Under the pieces are notes generated by a model. The model made no database searches. It saw nothing but the letters and a program-made list of their open reading frames with translations, and had not been told where the DNA came from. A stretch of DNA of 64,000 nucleotides, taken from NCBI RefSeq assembly GCF_900117395.1, contig NZ_FPEG01000003.1, positions 496,001-560,000 on the forward strand. The letters run 5' to 3'. How positions within the stretch are numbered: position 1 is the first letter of the stretch; each line of letters starts with the position of its first letter. Positions 8,163-20,004 of this stretch are shown here, piece after piece. The DNA comes from Agrococcus sp. Marseille-P2731. GTDB taxonomy: Bacteria > Actinomycetota > Actinomycetes > Actinomycetales > Microbacteriaceae. The translations under genes were made by a program, and so were the position numbers.

Positions 8163-9014
8163 TCAGTAGTTCAGCTCGCCCAGCTGCGCGGCGGTCGCCT
8201 CGATGCCGAAGTCGCGCGCCTGCGCCTGGATCTTCTGCGCCCGCGCGAGTCGCGGAAGATCGCTGCCGTCGGTGATCTTGCCGCCGGACTCCTCGAACGC
8301 CCGCACGAACGCATGCGCCCACGCGACTTCCTCGACGCTCGGGGCGAGCCCCTCGTTGATGGTGGCGGCCTGCGTGTGCGTCAGGCAGAGCTTGCCCGAC
8401 ATCCCCATCTCCTTCGTCAGCCTCGTGCCGTCGACCAGCGCATCCGTCGACAGGGTCGGGCCGTCGATCGGCGCGGGCAGGCGTGCGGCGCGCGAGGCGA
8501 TCACGAGCTGCGAGCGCGCGTATGCGAGAGCGATGGGATCCTCCCCGGTCGCCGTGTCCCGCTTGAAGTCGCCGGTGCCGAAGGCGATGCGGAACGTCGA
8601 GGGGGCGCTGGCGATGCGCTCGACGTGCAGCACCCCGCGCGCGGTCTCGACGAGCGCGAGGATCGGCATGTCCTCAGGCAGGCGGTCGGCCGTGTCGTCG
8701 ACGTGGCTGGCGGATTCGGTCTTGGCGAGCATGATGCCCTCGAGGCCGGGCGCGTCCTTCAGCTCAGCGAGGTCGGTGCTCCAGAACTCGCTGGCGGCGT
8801 CGTTGATGCGCACCCACGCGCGATGCCCGGTGCTGAGCCACTCGACGGTGTCTGCGCGCGCCTGTGCCTTGTCCTTGGCGGCCACCGCATCCTCGATGTC
8901 GATGATGATGGCGTCGGCGTCGCTCGCCTGAGCGATCTCGAAGAGCTCCGGCTTCGAGGCGGGCACGAGCAGCCACGAACGGGCGATGAGCGGCGAGATG
9001 TCTTGGCGGGTCAC
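8163..9014 (-). CDS. HpcH/HpaI aldolase/citrate lyase family protein (CitE-like CoA ester lyase)
   Basis: The 283-residue protein has the CitE-like TIM-barrel signatures: ARSWLLVPASKPELF at the N-terminus (CoA/substrate-binding Arg), IIIDIEDAV (metal-binding acidic residues), LALVETARGV and FGTGDF. Family members cleave or form malyl-, citramalyl- or related CoA thioesters, and the exact substrate is not predictable. No citD or citF partner is nearby, so it is a stand-alone CitE homologue. GTG was chosen as start because TAGGCT lies exactly 6 nt upstream (leaderless). Confidence 0.85.
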   Translation of the reverse strand: MTRQDISPLIARSWLLVPASKPELFEIAQASDADAIIIDIEDAVAAKDKAQARADTVEWLSTGHRAWVRINDAASEFWSTDLAELKDAPGLEGIMLAKTESASHVDDTADRLPEDMPILALVETARGVLHVERIASAPSTFRIAFGTGDFKRDTATGEDPIALAYARSQLVIASRAARLPAPIDGPTLSTDALVDGTRLTKEMGMSGKLCLTHTQAATINEGLAPSVEEVAWAHAFVRAFEESGGKITDGSDLPRLARAQKIQAQARDFGIEATAAQLGELNY

Positions 9015-9020
9015 CCATCG

Positions 9021-9026
9021 AGCCTA
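9021..9026 (-). promoter_or_regulatory. -10 hexamer TAGGCT, leaderless promoter of the CitE-like gene
   Basis: On the minus strand TAGGCT is followed by CGATGG and the GTG start at 9014. Confidence 0.5.
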
Positions 9027-9066
9027 CCGGCGCGCATGCGCTGAGGGCTGGCTCAGCGAGCGCGGC

Positions 9067-9072
9067 TACCCT
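9067..9072 (+). promoter_or_regulatory. -10 hexamer TACCCT, leaderless promoter
   Basis: TACCCT is followed by CGCGGC and the ATG at 9079. Confidence 0.5.
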
Positions 9073-9078
9073 CGCGGC

Positions 9079-9309
9079 ATGGACTTCATGCAGGGCTTCG
9101 GCCAGGGTGGCAGCATCTGGTTGGCGGCGCTGGGTCTCGGCGCCATCGCGGCGGCGATCGTGCTGCTGCGCATCGGCGCGAGGCGTCGGCGCAGCACCGA
9201 GTCTGGCCAGCCGCACCTCATCGCCGGCATGGGGGTGCTCGTGATCGGCACGGCGCTGTTCGTCCCCGGCATCATCTGGCTCGTCACGTCGTTCTTCAGC
9301 GGCGACTGA
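9079..9309 (+). CDS. Small two-helix membrane protein
   Basis: No family was recognised. The 76-residue protein has two hydrophobic segments (about residues 11-30 and 47-70) separated by a basic loop GARRRRS, which predicts a hairpin with a cytoplasmic loop. The start at 9079 is favoured over an upstream in-frame codon at 8986 because the -10 hexamer TACCCT sits 6 nt before it. A strong terminator shared with the convergent surface-protein gene follows. Confidence 0.65.
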   Translation: MDFMQGFGQGGSIWLAALGLGAIAAAIVLLRIGARRRRSTESGQPHLIAGMGVLVIGTALFVPGIIWLVTSFFSGD

Positions 9310-9328
9310 GCCGCTCCCACGCGCACGA

Positions 9329-9364
9329 GAGGGGCCGCCGTCCGGTGTCGGACGGCGGCCCCTC
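9329..9364. terminator. Bidirectional terminator, 16-bp perfect stem
   Basis: GAGGGGCCGCCGTCCG at 9329-9344 pairs with 9349-9364 around the loop GTGT. It lies between the convergent small membrane protein and giant surface protein genes. Confidence 0.9.
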
Positions 9365-9372
9365 ATCGCGTA

Positions 9373-12300
9373 CTAGGCCTCCTGGCGGCGGCGGATCAGC
9401 AGCGCGAGCCCTGCGAGGAGCAGGAGTCCCGCCAGTGCCAGCGCGGGAGCCGGCGTACCACCCGTGGTCGGCAGCGAACCGGACCCGCCGGGCTGGCCGG
9501 GCTGGCCGGGCTGCCCAGGCTGCCCAGGCTGCCCAGGCTGCCCAGGCTCACCGGGCTCGCCCGGCGTGCCGGGCGTGCCCGGAGCGACGATCGTGACCTC
9601 GTCCGTGATCTCGGTGCCGTCGGGCGTGGTGACCACGACCGTGGCGTCACCGGGTGCCGCGTCCTCCGGGATCGGGATCTCGGTGGAGAAGTCTCCATCC
9701 TCGTCCGTCACCACGGTCACCGGGTCGCCGATCGGGGTGCCGTCGCCGTCCTCGACGATGATCACGATCTCGGTGTTCGGCGGGAAGCCGCCGCCCGTGA
9801 CGGGCAGCTCGCCGCCCGGCTCGACCGTCTCTCCGGCGTCGACCGTCGGCAGGTAGACCTGCACCGGGTCGGACGGCTCGGAGACGTTGCCGGCGGGATC
9901 GGTCGCGATCGCCTCGATGACGTGGCTGCCCTCGCCCAGCGGCTCGTCGATCACGAGCTCCCACGTGCCGTCCTCCCCGACCGTCACCTCGCCGACCGGC
10001 GCACCGTCGACGATGACCGTGATCGTGTCGCCGGCCTCGCCGGTGCCCTCGATCGTCGGCGTGTCATCCGTCAGCACGTCGCCGTCGCTCGGGCTCGTGA
10101 TGACCGGCGCGTCGGGCGCGGTGGTGTCGATCGTGACGACGACCGGTGCGGACGGCTCCGAGACGTTCCCCGCGGGGTCGGTCTGCGTCGCCTCGATCGT
10201 GTGCTCGCCGTCGACCAGCTCCTCCTCGGGCGTCACCGTCCAGGTGCCGTCCTCGGCCACCGGAACATCCTCGATGACCGTCGTGCTGCCATCCGGACCG
10301 GTGATCGTCACGTCGACCGTCGCACCCGGCTCACCGGTGCCGCTGATCGGCGGCGTGCTGTCGTTCAGCAGCTCGCCGTCGCTCGGCTCGGTGATGACCG
10401 GCGCGTCGGGCGCGGTCACGTCGACCGTGAACGAGACGGGGCCGTCGGAAGCGGTGTTGCCCGCCTCGTCCGTCGCCGTCGCCTCTACCGTGTGCTCGCC
10501 CTCGGTCAGCGGCTCGGCGACGGTGATCGCCCACGAGCCATCTGCCTCGACCGTCGTCCCACCGATGGCGTCGCCGTCGATGGAGACCGCGATCGTGTCG
10601 CCGGCGTCGCCGGTGCCGGAGATCTCCGGCGTGGTGTCGGCAACCGCCTCGCCCTCGGTCGGCGAGAGGATCTCGATCTGCGGCAGCGTGCTGTCGATCG
10701 TGAAGGTCACCTCGTCGGAGGGCGGCGACGTGTTGCCCGCCGCATCCTGCTGCGTAGCCGAGGCCGTGTGCTCGCCGTCGGCGAGCGGCTCAGGCGTCGT
10801 CAGCGTCCACGTGCCGTCAGGCTGCACGGGAGCCGTGCCGATGACTGCGCCGTCGATGACGACCTCCACCGTCGCACCGGGCTCGCCGGTGCCGCTGATC
10901 GCCGGCGTGCTGTCGCCGATGACCTGGCCGTCCGTCGGGCTGGTGATCACCGGTGCCGCCGGGCTGGTCGAGTCGACCGTGAAGTCGACCGGCTCGGAGC
11001 TCGGCGAGACGTTGCCGGCCTCGTCGGTCGAGGTGGCCGTCGCCGTGTAGTCACCGTCCGCGAGGGGCGAGACCGGGGTGACGGACCACGAGCCCGTCCC
11101 GTCCCCGTCGACGTCGTTGACCGGCACCTCGCGGATGTTGACGGTGCTGCCACCCGCATCCGTGATCGTGACATCGACCGTGGTGCCTGCCTCAGCCGTG
11201 CCGCTGATCGCGGGCGTGCGGTCGCTCGTGACCGAGCCGTCCTCGGGGCTGGTGATGACCGGCGCCTCGGGAGCCGCGGTGTCGACCGTGATCGTGACGG
11301 GTGCCGACGGAGCCGAGGTGTTGCCCGCGTCATCCGTCGCCGTGGCCGTGATCGTCTGCTCGCCATCCGCCAGCGGCTCCGTCGGGGTAACCGACCAGGT
11401 GCCGTCATCGCCGACCGCGACGTCCTCGAGCACCACCGAGCTGCCGTCAGCGCCGCTGATCGTCACGTCGACGGTCGTGCCCGGCTCGGCGGTGCCGATG
11501 ATCGCGGGCGTCGCGTCGTTCGTGATCGTGCCGTCGAGCGGTTCGGTGATCACCGGTGCCTCGGGAGCCGTGGCATCGATGGTGAAGGTGTTCGAGTCGG
11601 CTGCGGAGGTGTTGCCCGCCGCATCCGTCTGGGTCGCGTCGACCGTGTGCTCGCCCTCGGCCAGCTCCTCGGTCGTCGGCAGCGACCAGGCGCCCTCCTC
11701 GTCGACCTCAGCCGTACCGACCACGGCGCCATCGATCGAGACCTCGACCGTCGCGCCGGGCTCGCCCGTGCCGCTGACCGTCGGGGTCGTGTCGTTGATC
11801 GTCGACCCGTCAGCGGGCGACTCGATCACCGGAGCATCCGGTGCAACGGTGTCGACCGTGAACGTGTTCGAGTCGGCAGCGGAGGTGTTGCCCGCCACGT
11901 CGGTCTGGGTCGCGTCGACCGTGTGCTCGCCCTCGGCGAGCTCCTCTGTCGTCGGCAGCGACCAGGCGCCGTCCTCGTCGACCTCGGTCGTGCCGATCAC
12001 CGCGCCGTCGATCGACACCTCGACCGTCGCGCCCGGCTCGCCCGTGCCCGACACGGTCGGCGTCGCGTCAGCGATCGTCGACCCGTCCGCGGGCGACTCG
12101 ATCACCGGAGCATCCGGCGCCGTCGTGTCGACCGTGAACGTGTTGCTGTCGGCAGCGGAGGTGTTGCCCGCCGCATCCGTCTGCGTCGCGTCGACCGTGT
12201 GCTCACCCTCGGTCAGCTCCTCGGTCGTCGGAAGCGACCAGTCGCCGTCGAGGTCGACCTCGGTCGTGCCGACCACGGCGCCATCGATCGACACCTCGAC

Positions 12301-15252
12301 GATCGCGCCCGGCTCACCCGTGCCGGTCACCGTCGGCGTCGCGTCGCCGATCGTCGACCCGTCAGCGGGCGAGACGATCACCGGCGCCTCCGGCGCCACC
12401 GTGTCGACCGTGAAGATCACCGAGTTCGACGTCGCCGACTCGTTCCCGACCGCATCCGTCTGCACCGCCGTGATCGTGTACGTGCCATCAGCGAGCTCGA
12501 TCGACGCGAAGCTCCACGCCCCGTCCTCATCGACCAGCGCCTCACCCAGCACCAGACCCTCGGTCGAGGTCACCACGACCGTCGACCCAGCCTCACCAGA
12601 ACCAGCCACCGTCGGCGTGCTGTCATCCGTCGAGCTGCCGCTGACCGGCTCCTCGATCACCGGCGCCACCGGAGCAGCGCTGTCGACCGTGAACGACACG
12701 CTGTCCGCCGGCGACACGTTGCCCGCCGCATCCGTCTGCGTCGCATCCACCGTGTGCTCACCATCAGCGAGCACCTCGGTCGTCGGAAGCGACCAGACGC
12801 CATCCTCATCGACCTCGGCCGTACCGACCACCGCACCATCGATCGACACCTCGACCGTCGCGCCCGGCTCACCCGTACCCGTCACCGTCGGCGACGCATC
12901 CGAGATCGTCGAACCATCCACCGGACCCGTGATCACCGGAGCATCCGGCGCCGTCACATCGACCGTGAACGACACGCTGTCCGCCGGCGACACGTTGCCC
13001 GCCGCATCCGTCTGCGTCGCATCGACCGTGTGCTCACCCTCGGCCAGCTCCTCCGTCGTCGGAAGCGACCAGGCGCCCTCCTCATCGACCTCGGCCGTGC
13101 CCACCACGGCGCCATCGATCGAGACCTCGACCGTCGCGCCCGGCTCACCCGAACCGCTCACCGTCGGAGTCGTGTCAGCGATCGACGAACCATCCACAGG
13201 CGAGACGATCACCGGCGCCTCCGGCGCCGTCGTGTCGACCACGAACGTGTTCGAGTCAGCAGCGGAGACATTGCCCGCCGCATCCGTCTGGGCCGCATCG
13301 ACCGTGTGCTCGCCCTCGGCCAGCTCCTCCGTCGTCGGCAGCGACCAGGCGCCCTCCTCGTCGACCTCAGCCGTACCGACCACGGCGCCATCGATCGAGA
13401 CCTCGACCGTCGCGCCCGGCTCACCCGTGCCCGACACGGTCGGGGTCGCGTCAGCGATCGTCGAGCCATCCGCGGGCGACTCGATCACCGGCGCATCCGG
13501 CGCCGTCGCGTCGCTGATCTCGAAGGTTCCGGTCGCCGTGACATCCGTCGGCGAACCATCGGCGTCCAGCGCCGTGCCCGTGATCGTGGCAGTGCCGGGG
13601 GCGGCATCCGCGTCGATCGGGTAGGTCGTGTCGGCGGGGATCGCACCCGCCTCATCGGTCACCACGGTGATCGGACCTCCGACCGGAGCGCCCGCGGCGT
13701 CAGTCACTTGGAGGCTCACGGTCGTCTCCGCCGGCCAGCCGTCGCCCGAGATCGTGCTCGTGGCGCCGGTGGCTGCATCGGTCGCGTCGATCGTCGGCAC
13801 GAAGTCGAGCTGCACGTTCGGCCCCACCGAGGAGGTCGCCACGTCGATGCCGACGGCACCGCCGAGCACCAGGAGCTGCACTGCCGTGACCGTGGCAGCG
13901 TCGGCGAGGCCGTCGCCGTCGTCCTGCACGTTGAGGTTGATGGCAGCGACGCCGCCGAGCGCCGTGAGCGCGGGGGCGAGGGCGTTGGTCAGGGTGGTGA
14001 CGGCCGTGTCGACCGTGGCGCCCGCAGTGTCGAGCACCGTGTTGAGCGCCAGGTCGACCGCAGGCGTGATCGCGCCGACGACCAGGTCGGATGCGGCGTC
14101 GAGCGGGAGCAGCGCGAGGAGCCCGGTGCCGGCGATCTCGAGCGGCGCGCTGCCGTCGATGAGCGCGCCGAGCGTGCCGTCGAAGTCGATGGTGAGGCCG
14201 GCGAGCACGGTGCCGACGATGGGCACGGTGACTGCGGTGTCGGAGGCGATGGTGACGTCGACGTAGTCGGTCGCGTTGGCGAGGACGTCGTTGACATCGC
14301 CCTGCAGCTCGCCGAGCAGCTCGGCAACATCGGCCGAGACGGCCTGCAGCACCGCGGGGCTCAGGAGCGTCGAGTTGGGCGCCAGGTCGTTCAGGTCGAT
14401 GCCGCCCGCGAGATCGACGGTGATGACACCGGTGCTGAGGTCGATGGAGACCAGGTCGGTGCTCAGCGTCTGGGTGAGCAGACCGGCGACCGCTTCGTCG
14501 AGCCGGGAGTCGACCGTCACCTCGGTGTCGGTGCTCGTGAGGCCCGTGAGACCGCCGACCAGGTCGAGCACGTCGCCGACCACGCCGTTGACGGCTCCCT
14601 CGAGCACGTCGGTCAGGCCGTTGACGGCGGTGTTCACGGTCGCGGTCGCCGCGGTGACCGTGGTGGTGAGGTCGCCGACGAGCGGCGACTCGAGCTCGAG
14701 CGTCGCGTCGGCGATGGTCGTCGTGCGCGTCAGCGTGCCGTCCTCGGCGAGCGTGGCGTCGGAGCCCACCGCTCCCAGAGAGACCGTGCCGGTCGACAGT
14801 GCCGGCGTCGTCGGCAGCAGCGCCAGCAGGTCGATCTCGAGGTCGGCCGTGGAGGCGCTCGCCGTCGAAGCGCCGCCGGGCTGCGCCTCGGCGTACTGCT
14901 GGATCAGCCCGAGCTGCAGCAGCTCGCCGACGCCGATCTCCAGGTCCGGGAGGCCGAGGGTCAGCGCGCTGAGCGCGGTGACGTCGAGCGGTGCGTCATC
15001 GACGTCCGACGTGCCCTCGCTGGCACCGTCGACGTATACGGCCGCGGCGCCGTCGATCCCGGCGAGGTCGAGGCCGAGCGCTGCCGCGTCGAGGAACCTC
15101 GCGTCGGCGCGGGATGACTCACCCGGCAGCGCGGAGGCCGGAGATGCGCCCAGGTGGACGCCGAAGGTGACGAGCGCGGTGGCCGTGATCGCGGCGAGCA
15201 CTCGGTCGCGAATGCGCCTCGACGATGCTCCCAGCAGTGGCTTCCTGGACAT
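9373..15252 (-). CDS. Giant LPXTG-anchored surface protein, choice-of-anchor G type with 13 Ig-like repeats
   Basis: The 1959-residue protein has a signal peptide (ITATALVTFGVHLGASPASA, cut near residue 40). An N-terminal region (about 40-480) starting RADARFLDAAALGLDLAGIDG resembles choice-of-anchor G proteins. Thirteen tandem Ig-like (Big_6-type) repeats of about 93 residues follow (about 585-1800), with core APVIxSPxDGSxxxDxTPTVSGTGEPGATVEV. A GTPGEPGQPGQPG collagen-like linker, the sortase motif LPTTG, a hydrophobic segment and RRRQEA end the protein. It should be a wall-anchored stalk or adhesin; no sortase gene is in the window. The start was chosen for CGGAG 7 nt upstream; in-frame ATGs at 15294 and 15321 are alternatives. 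Confidence 0.88.
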   Translation of the reverse strand: MSRKPLLGASSRRIRDRVLAAITATALVTFGVHLGASPASALPGESSRADARFLDAAALGLDLAGIDGAAAVYVDGASEGTSDVDDAPLDVTALSALTLGLPDLEIGVGELLQLGLIQQYAEAQPGGASTASASTADLEIDLLALLPTTPALSTGTVSLGAVGSDATLAEDGTLTRTTTIADATLELESPLVGDLTTTVTAATATVNTAVNGLTDVLEGAVNGVVGDVLDLVGGLTGLTSTDTEVTVDSRLDEAVAGLLTQTLSTDLVSIDLSTGVITVDLAGGIDLNDLAPNSTLLSPAVLQAVSADVAELLGELQGDVNDVLANATDYVDVTIASDTAVTVPIVGTVLAGLTIDFDGTLGALIDGSAPLEIAGTGLLALLPLDAASDLVVGAITPAVDLALNTVLDTAGATVDTAVTTLTNALAPALTALGGVAAINLNVQDDGDGLADAATVTAVQLLVLGGAVGIDVATSSVGPNVQLDFVPTIDATDAATGATSTISGDGWPAETTVSLQVTDAAGAPVGGPITVVTDEAGAIPADTTYPIDADAAPGTATITGTALDADGSPTDVTATGTFEISDATAPDAPVIESPADGSTIADATPTVSGTGEPGATVEVSIDGAVVGTAEVDEEGAWSLPTTEELAEGEHTVDAAQTDAAGNVSAADSNTFVVDTTAPEAPVIVSPVDGSSIADTTPTVSGSGEPGATVEVSIDGAVVGTAEVDEEGAWSLPTTEELAEGEHTVDATQTDAAGNVSPADSVSFTVDVTAPDAPVITGPVDGSTISDASPTVTGTGEPGATVEVSIDGAVVGTAEVDEDGVWSLPTTEVLADGEHTVDATQTDAAGNVSPADSVSFTVDSAAPVAPVIEEPVSGSSTDDSTPTVAGSGEAGSTVVVTSTEGLVLGEALVDEDGAWSFASIELADGTYTITAVQTDAVGNESATSNSVIFTVDTVAPEAPVIVSPADGSTIGDATPTVTGTGEPGAIVEVSIDGAVVGTTEVDLDGDWSLPTTEELTEGEHTVDATQTDAAGNTSAADSNTFTVDTTAPDAPVIESPADGSTIADATPTVSGTGEPGATVEVSIDGAVIGTTEVDEDGAWSLPTTEELAEGEHTVDATQTDVAGNTSAADSNTFTVDTVAPDAPVIESPADGSTINDTTPTVSGTGEPGATVEVSIDGAVVGTAEVDEEGAWSLPTTEELAEGEHTVDATQTDAAGNTSAADSNTFTIDATAPEAPVITEPLDGTITNDATPAIIGTAEPGTTVDVTISGADGSSVVLEDVAVGDDGTWSVTPTEPLADGEQTITATATDDAGNTSAPSAPVTITVDTAAPEAPVITSPEDGSVTSDRTPAISGTAEAGTTVDVTITDAGGSTVNIREVPVNDVDGDGTGSWSVTPVSPLADGDYTATATSTDEAGNVSPSSEPVDFTVDSTSPAAPVITSPTDGQVIGDSTPAISGTGEPGATVEVVIDGAVIGTAPVQPDGTWTLTTPEPLADGEHTASATQQDAAGNTSPPSDEVTFTIDSTLPQIEILSPTEGEAVADTTPEISGTGDAGDTIAVSIDGDAIGGTTVEADGSWAITVAEPLTEGEHTVEATATDEAGNTASDGPVSFTVDVTAPDAPVITEPSDGELLNDSTPPISGTGEPGATVDVTITGPDGSTTVIEDVPVAEDGTWTVTPEEELVDGEHTIEATQTDPAGNVSEPSAPVVVTIDTTAPDAPVITSPSDGDVLTDDTPTIEGTGEAGDTITVIVDGAPVGEVTVGEDGTWELVIDEPLGEGSHVIEAIATDPAGNVSEPSDPVQVYLPTVDAGETVEPGGELPVTGGGFPPNTEIVIIVEDGDGTPIGDPVTVVTDEDGDFSTEIPIPEDAAPGDATVVVTTPDGTEITDEVTIVAPGTPGTPGEPGEPGQPGQPGQPGQPGQPGQPGGSGSLPTTGGTPAPALALAGLLLLAGLALLIRRRQEA
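9870..13515 (-). repeat. Thirteen coding tandem repeats of about 280 bp in the surface-protein gene
   Basis: Each unit encodes one Ig-like domain. Some units are almost identical at the DNA level, for example around 11660-11760 and 13315-13420, which suggests recent duplication or gene conversion. Units towards the C-terminus (9870-11300) are more diverged. Confidence 0.85.
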
Positions 15253-15393
15253 GGCGGGTCTCCGATTCCGACGCAGCGGTGCAGCAGCCGCCATCGACCC
15301 TGAGGACTTGCTGAGGATCATGAAGGGAGCGGCTGAGGTCTCGAAACCTAAAACTACGCAATCGGAAGAGTTCTCGGACCGAAGATTGCTGAG

Positions 15394-15421
15394 AATGTAT
15401 CCAAAACGTTACGCGCCTCAA
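15394..15421 (-). promoter_or_regulatory. Candidate promoter of the giant surface-protein gene
   Basis: On the minus strand TTGAGG and TACATT are separated by 16 nt, inside an unusually AT-rich stretch (about 15340-15420) for this genome. The leader to the chosen start codon would be about 130 nt, so this gene is not leaderless. The -10 is only 4/6 to consensus. Confidence 0.4.
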
Positions 15422-15442
15422 TGTGGTATACGCGAGGTTCGC

Positions 15443-15840
15443 TCAGCTCTCCCGGCCCCGGAGACGGTCGATCTCACGCCGCTCGCGGCTCGTCGGACGA
15501 CCGGCGCCACGCGGCCGGTGCGGTACCTGCGCCGCCTCGAGCGCGGTCGGCCTCGGCGGCGAGTGGTCGTCGAAGGCTGCCGCCGCAGCGGGGGCGCCGA
15601 CACGCTTCGCGAGCAGCTGCGTGACGATGACGACGCGGTCGAAGCCGTGGATGCGCACGCGCACCTCATCACCCACCCGCACCGGCTGCGCGGCCTTCGC
15701 GGGCCGCCCGCCCACCTTCACGTGGCCACCTCTGCAGGCCTCGGTCGCGGCGGCGCGGGTCTTCACGAGCCGCACGGCCCAGATCCAGACGTCGAGCCGC
15801 ACGGTGGCGCGCTGGCCATCGCTGCCTGGCGCGGCCGGGC

Positions 15841-15844
<4 letters not shown>
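15443..15844 (-). CDS. S4-domain RNA-binding protein (Hsp15-like)
   Basis: The 133-residue protein has an S4 domain at about residues 14-65 (VRLDVWIWAVRLVKTRAAATEACRGGHVKVGGRPAKAAQPVRVGDEV), as in Hsp15-type ribosome-associated proteins. A basic Pro/Arg-rich C-terminus follows (RPTSRERREIDRLRGRES). Hsp15 binds stalled 50S subunits; a similar role here is inferred from the family. The GTG start overlaps the recQ stop codon (GTGA), so the gene is translationally coupled to recQ. Confidence 0.82.
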
Positions 15845-17910
<2,066 letters not shown>

Positions 17911-18016
17911 GCGTCCCCCTTCGCGTCCATGACGCATCCCACCCTAGGTGGAGGCGCCCACGCGCGCGATGCCGCGCCGGGCGCCTGTGGAGCGGCGCGT
18001 GCGGGCGCGCTGGCCG

Positions 18017-19222
18017 CTACCGCGCGAGCTCGCGCGCGTGCTGCGCGGCCAGCAGCAGCGGCGGCACGATGCGGTCGGCGTCGTCGGGCGCTCCGAGGGC
18101 GTGCTGCGTGAGCCAGACGAGCACGGCCTGCGCATCGGGGTAGACGTACAGCGCCGTGCCGGTGCCGCCGATCCAGCCGTAGCGGCCGAGCACCTCCCAC
18201 GGCTGCCGCTCGACGACATCGACGCTGCCCCCGAGCGACCACGACTGCCCCTCCAGGAAGGGGTGGTCGGGGCTCGAGGGCTCCCCCGGCGCGAGCATCT
18301 GCGCCACCGCGGTCTCGCTCAGCACCCGGCGGCCGCCTGCGCGGCCACCGGCCACGAGCATCCGCCCGAAGGACAGCAGGTCCTCGACCGTCGACACCAG
18401 ACCGCCCGCGCCGGACTCGAAGGGCACGGCGCCCGCCCACGCGCCGGCCGCCGGGTCGCGCAGCACCAGCTCGCCCTCCTGCCGCGCATAGGCGGCCGCG
18501 GTGCGCGGCACCTGGTCGTCGCGGAGCCGGAAGCCGGTGTCCTCCATGCCGAGCGGCTCGAGGAGCGTGTCGGCGAGCACGTCGCCGAGGCTGGAGCCTG
18601 CGGCGCGCGCCAGGAGCACACCGGCGAGGTCGAGCCCGGTGTTGTAGCTCCAGCCCCGACCGGGCTCGTGCAGCAGCGGCAGCCGGGCCGCCCGGGCGAT
18701 CCACGCGTCGGGTGCGGGCCAGCCAGAGGGATGCGGTGCCGCCTGGTGCAGGCGCTCGGCGAGCGCGGTCGTGAGCGGTGTCGACGCGAAGCCCGCGAAG
18801 CCGAGACCGCCGCGCAGCGCCAGGAGGTGCCCGACCCTGATGGGCTCGTGCGCGGGCTGCGCCTCGTCGAGCGGGCCGGCCGGGTCGCGGAGCACGCGCG
18901 GGGCCGCGAGCTCCGGCAGCCAGCGCTCGACCGGGTCGTCGAGGCGGAGCGTGCCTCTGTCGACGAGCACCATGGCTGCCGCAGCGACGAGCGGCTTCGT
19001 GACCGATGCGATGCGGAACACGGTGTCGGGCGTCATGGGCGCGCCGCCGAGCGACCGCGCACCGGCGACGACCACGGATGCGCCGTCGCGGCTCGAGAGC
19101 GCCCCGACCACACCGGGCACGCCGTGCCGCTCGACCGCGACATCGGCGATGCGCTGCAGCCGCTCGCGCAGCGACGCGCTCACCGCCGCTCCGCTCGCGC
19201 GGCCGCACCGCGCATCCGCCAT
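18017..19222 (-). CDS. Serine hydrolase, beta-lactamase class C / DD-peptidase family
   Basis: The 401-residue protein has the class C catalytic set. The serine nucleophile motif is FRIASVTKP (SxxK), the second motif is WSYNTGLDLAG (YxN), and GGTGTALYVYP occupies the position of the third box. No signal peptide is evident, so it is probably a cytoplasmic esterase or peptidase homologue rather than a secreted beta-lactamase. The ATG at 19222 is preceded by CAGGAT at 6 nt; a GTG at 19183 is an alternative. The downstream neighbour is recQ, the upstream neighbour an oxidoreductase. Confidence 0.82.
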   Translation of the reverse strand: MADARCGRASGAAVSASLRERLQRIADVAVERHGVPGVVGALSSRDGASVVVAGARSLGGAPMTPDTVFRIASVTKPLVAAAAMVLVDRGTLRLDDPVERWLPELAAPRVLRDPAGPLDEAQPAHEPIRVGHLLALRGGLGFAGFASTPLTTALAERLHQAAPHPSGWPAPDAWIARAARLPLLHEPGRGWSYNTGLDLAGVLLARAAGSSLGDVLADTLLEPLGMEDTGFRLRDDQVPRTAAAYARQEGELVLRDPAAGAWAGAVPFESGAGGLVSTVEDLLSFGRMLVAGGRAGGRRVLSETAVAQMLAPGEPSSPDHPFLEGQSWSLGGSVDVVERQPWEVLGRYGWIGGTGTALYVYPDAQAVLVWLTQHALGAPDDADRIVPPLLLAAQHARELAR

Positions 19223-19245
19223 GCCATGATCCTGCCGCCCGGTGC

Positions 19246-20004
19246 TCAGCGTCGCCGCGCGAGCCACTCCTCGAACGTGACGCGGCCCCGGTGCTGCTCG
19301 GTGAAGTTGGCGCCCGAGCGCAGGTAGTCGAGCAGCGACGGCGGGAACGGACCGTTGACGATGAGCCCGCGCGCGCCGGTCGCCGCCTGCCACGACTTCG
19401 CGAGCTCGCGCGAGAGCCGCACCTGCGGCCCGGCGATCTCGATGAAGCGCTTGCCGCTCGGCTCGAGCGCCTCGTCCGCGCACAGGTCGGCCACCTCGCT
19501 CACCGCGACCGGCTGCATCCGGCCGCCGAGCACGACCGGGATCGCGCCGAGCGCCGAGCCGGCCTCGAACTGGTCGACCGACCACTCGTGGAACTGCGCG
19601 GCACGCACGACCGCCACCTCGAGCGGCGCGTCGAGGTAGGTGAGCTCCTGCTCGTGCTTGCGCCGGTGGTACGAGAGCTTGGAGCGGTCGACGCCGAGGA
19701 TCGAGAGCAGCACCGCCCGCTGGACGCCGGCGCGCTCAGCCGCCGAGACGACGTTGCGCGCGCCGATCGTGAAGGGCTTCGGGTCGATGGGGTTGCGCGA
19801 GTTGACGGCGTCGACGATCACCTCTGCGCCGGCGAGCGCCTGGTCGAGGCCATCGCCGGAGACGATGTCGGCCTGGACGCCGGAGGCCCCGGCGATGGCC
19901 TTGCCCGACCGCGACATGGGGTGCACGTCGGCACCCCGCCGCGCCAGAGCCCGCACGATGGCTGAGCCCGCGTTTCCAGATCCGCCGATCACGACGATGC
20001 GCAT
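19246..20004 (-). CDS. NAD(P)-binding oxidoreductase, NmrA-like atypical SDR
   Basis: The 252-residue Rossmann protein has the dinucleotide motif [21 protein letters not shown] at its N-terminus and, in the middle, a HRRKHEQE segment typical of NmrA/YwnB-like SDRs rather than YxxxK. A role as an NAD(P)H-dependent reductase or redox-sensing protein is inferred. Its promoter (TAGCGT, 6 nt from the ATG) and first six codons lie inside one arm of a 56-bp inverted repeat. The other arm sits in the 3' end of the upstream helicase gene, whose reading frame overlaps this start by 16 nt. Confidence 0.82.
   Translation of the reverse strand: MRIVVIGGSGNAGSAIVRALARRGADVHPMSRSGKAIAGASGVQADIVSGDGLDQALAGAEVIVDAVNSRNPIDPKPFTIGARNVVSAAERAGVQRAVLLSILGVDRSKLSYHRRKHEQELTYLDAPLEVAVVRAAQFHEWSVDQFEAGSALGAIPVVLGGRMQPVAVSEVADLCADEALEPSGKRFIEIAGPQVRLSRELAKSWQAATGARGLIVNGPFPPSLLDYLRSGANFTEQHRGRVTFEEWLARRR

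Noticed and set aside
9922..15117. A 1731-codon open frame antisense to the giant surface protein
   Set aside because: Its translation is Arg/Asp-rich and periodic, mirrors the repeats of the real gene, and lacks any domain. Long antisense frames are expected at this GC content.
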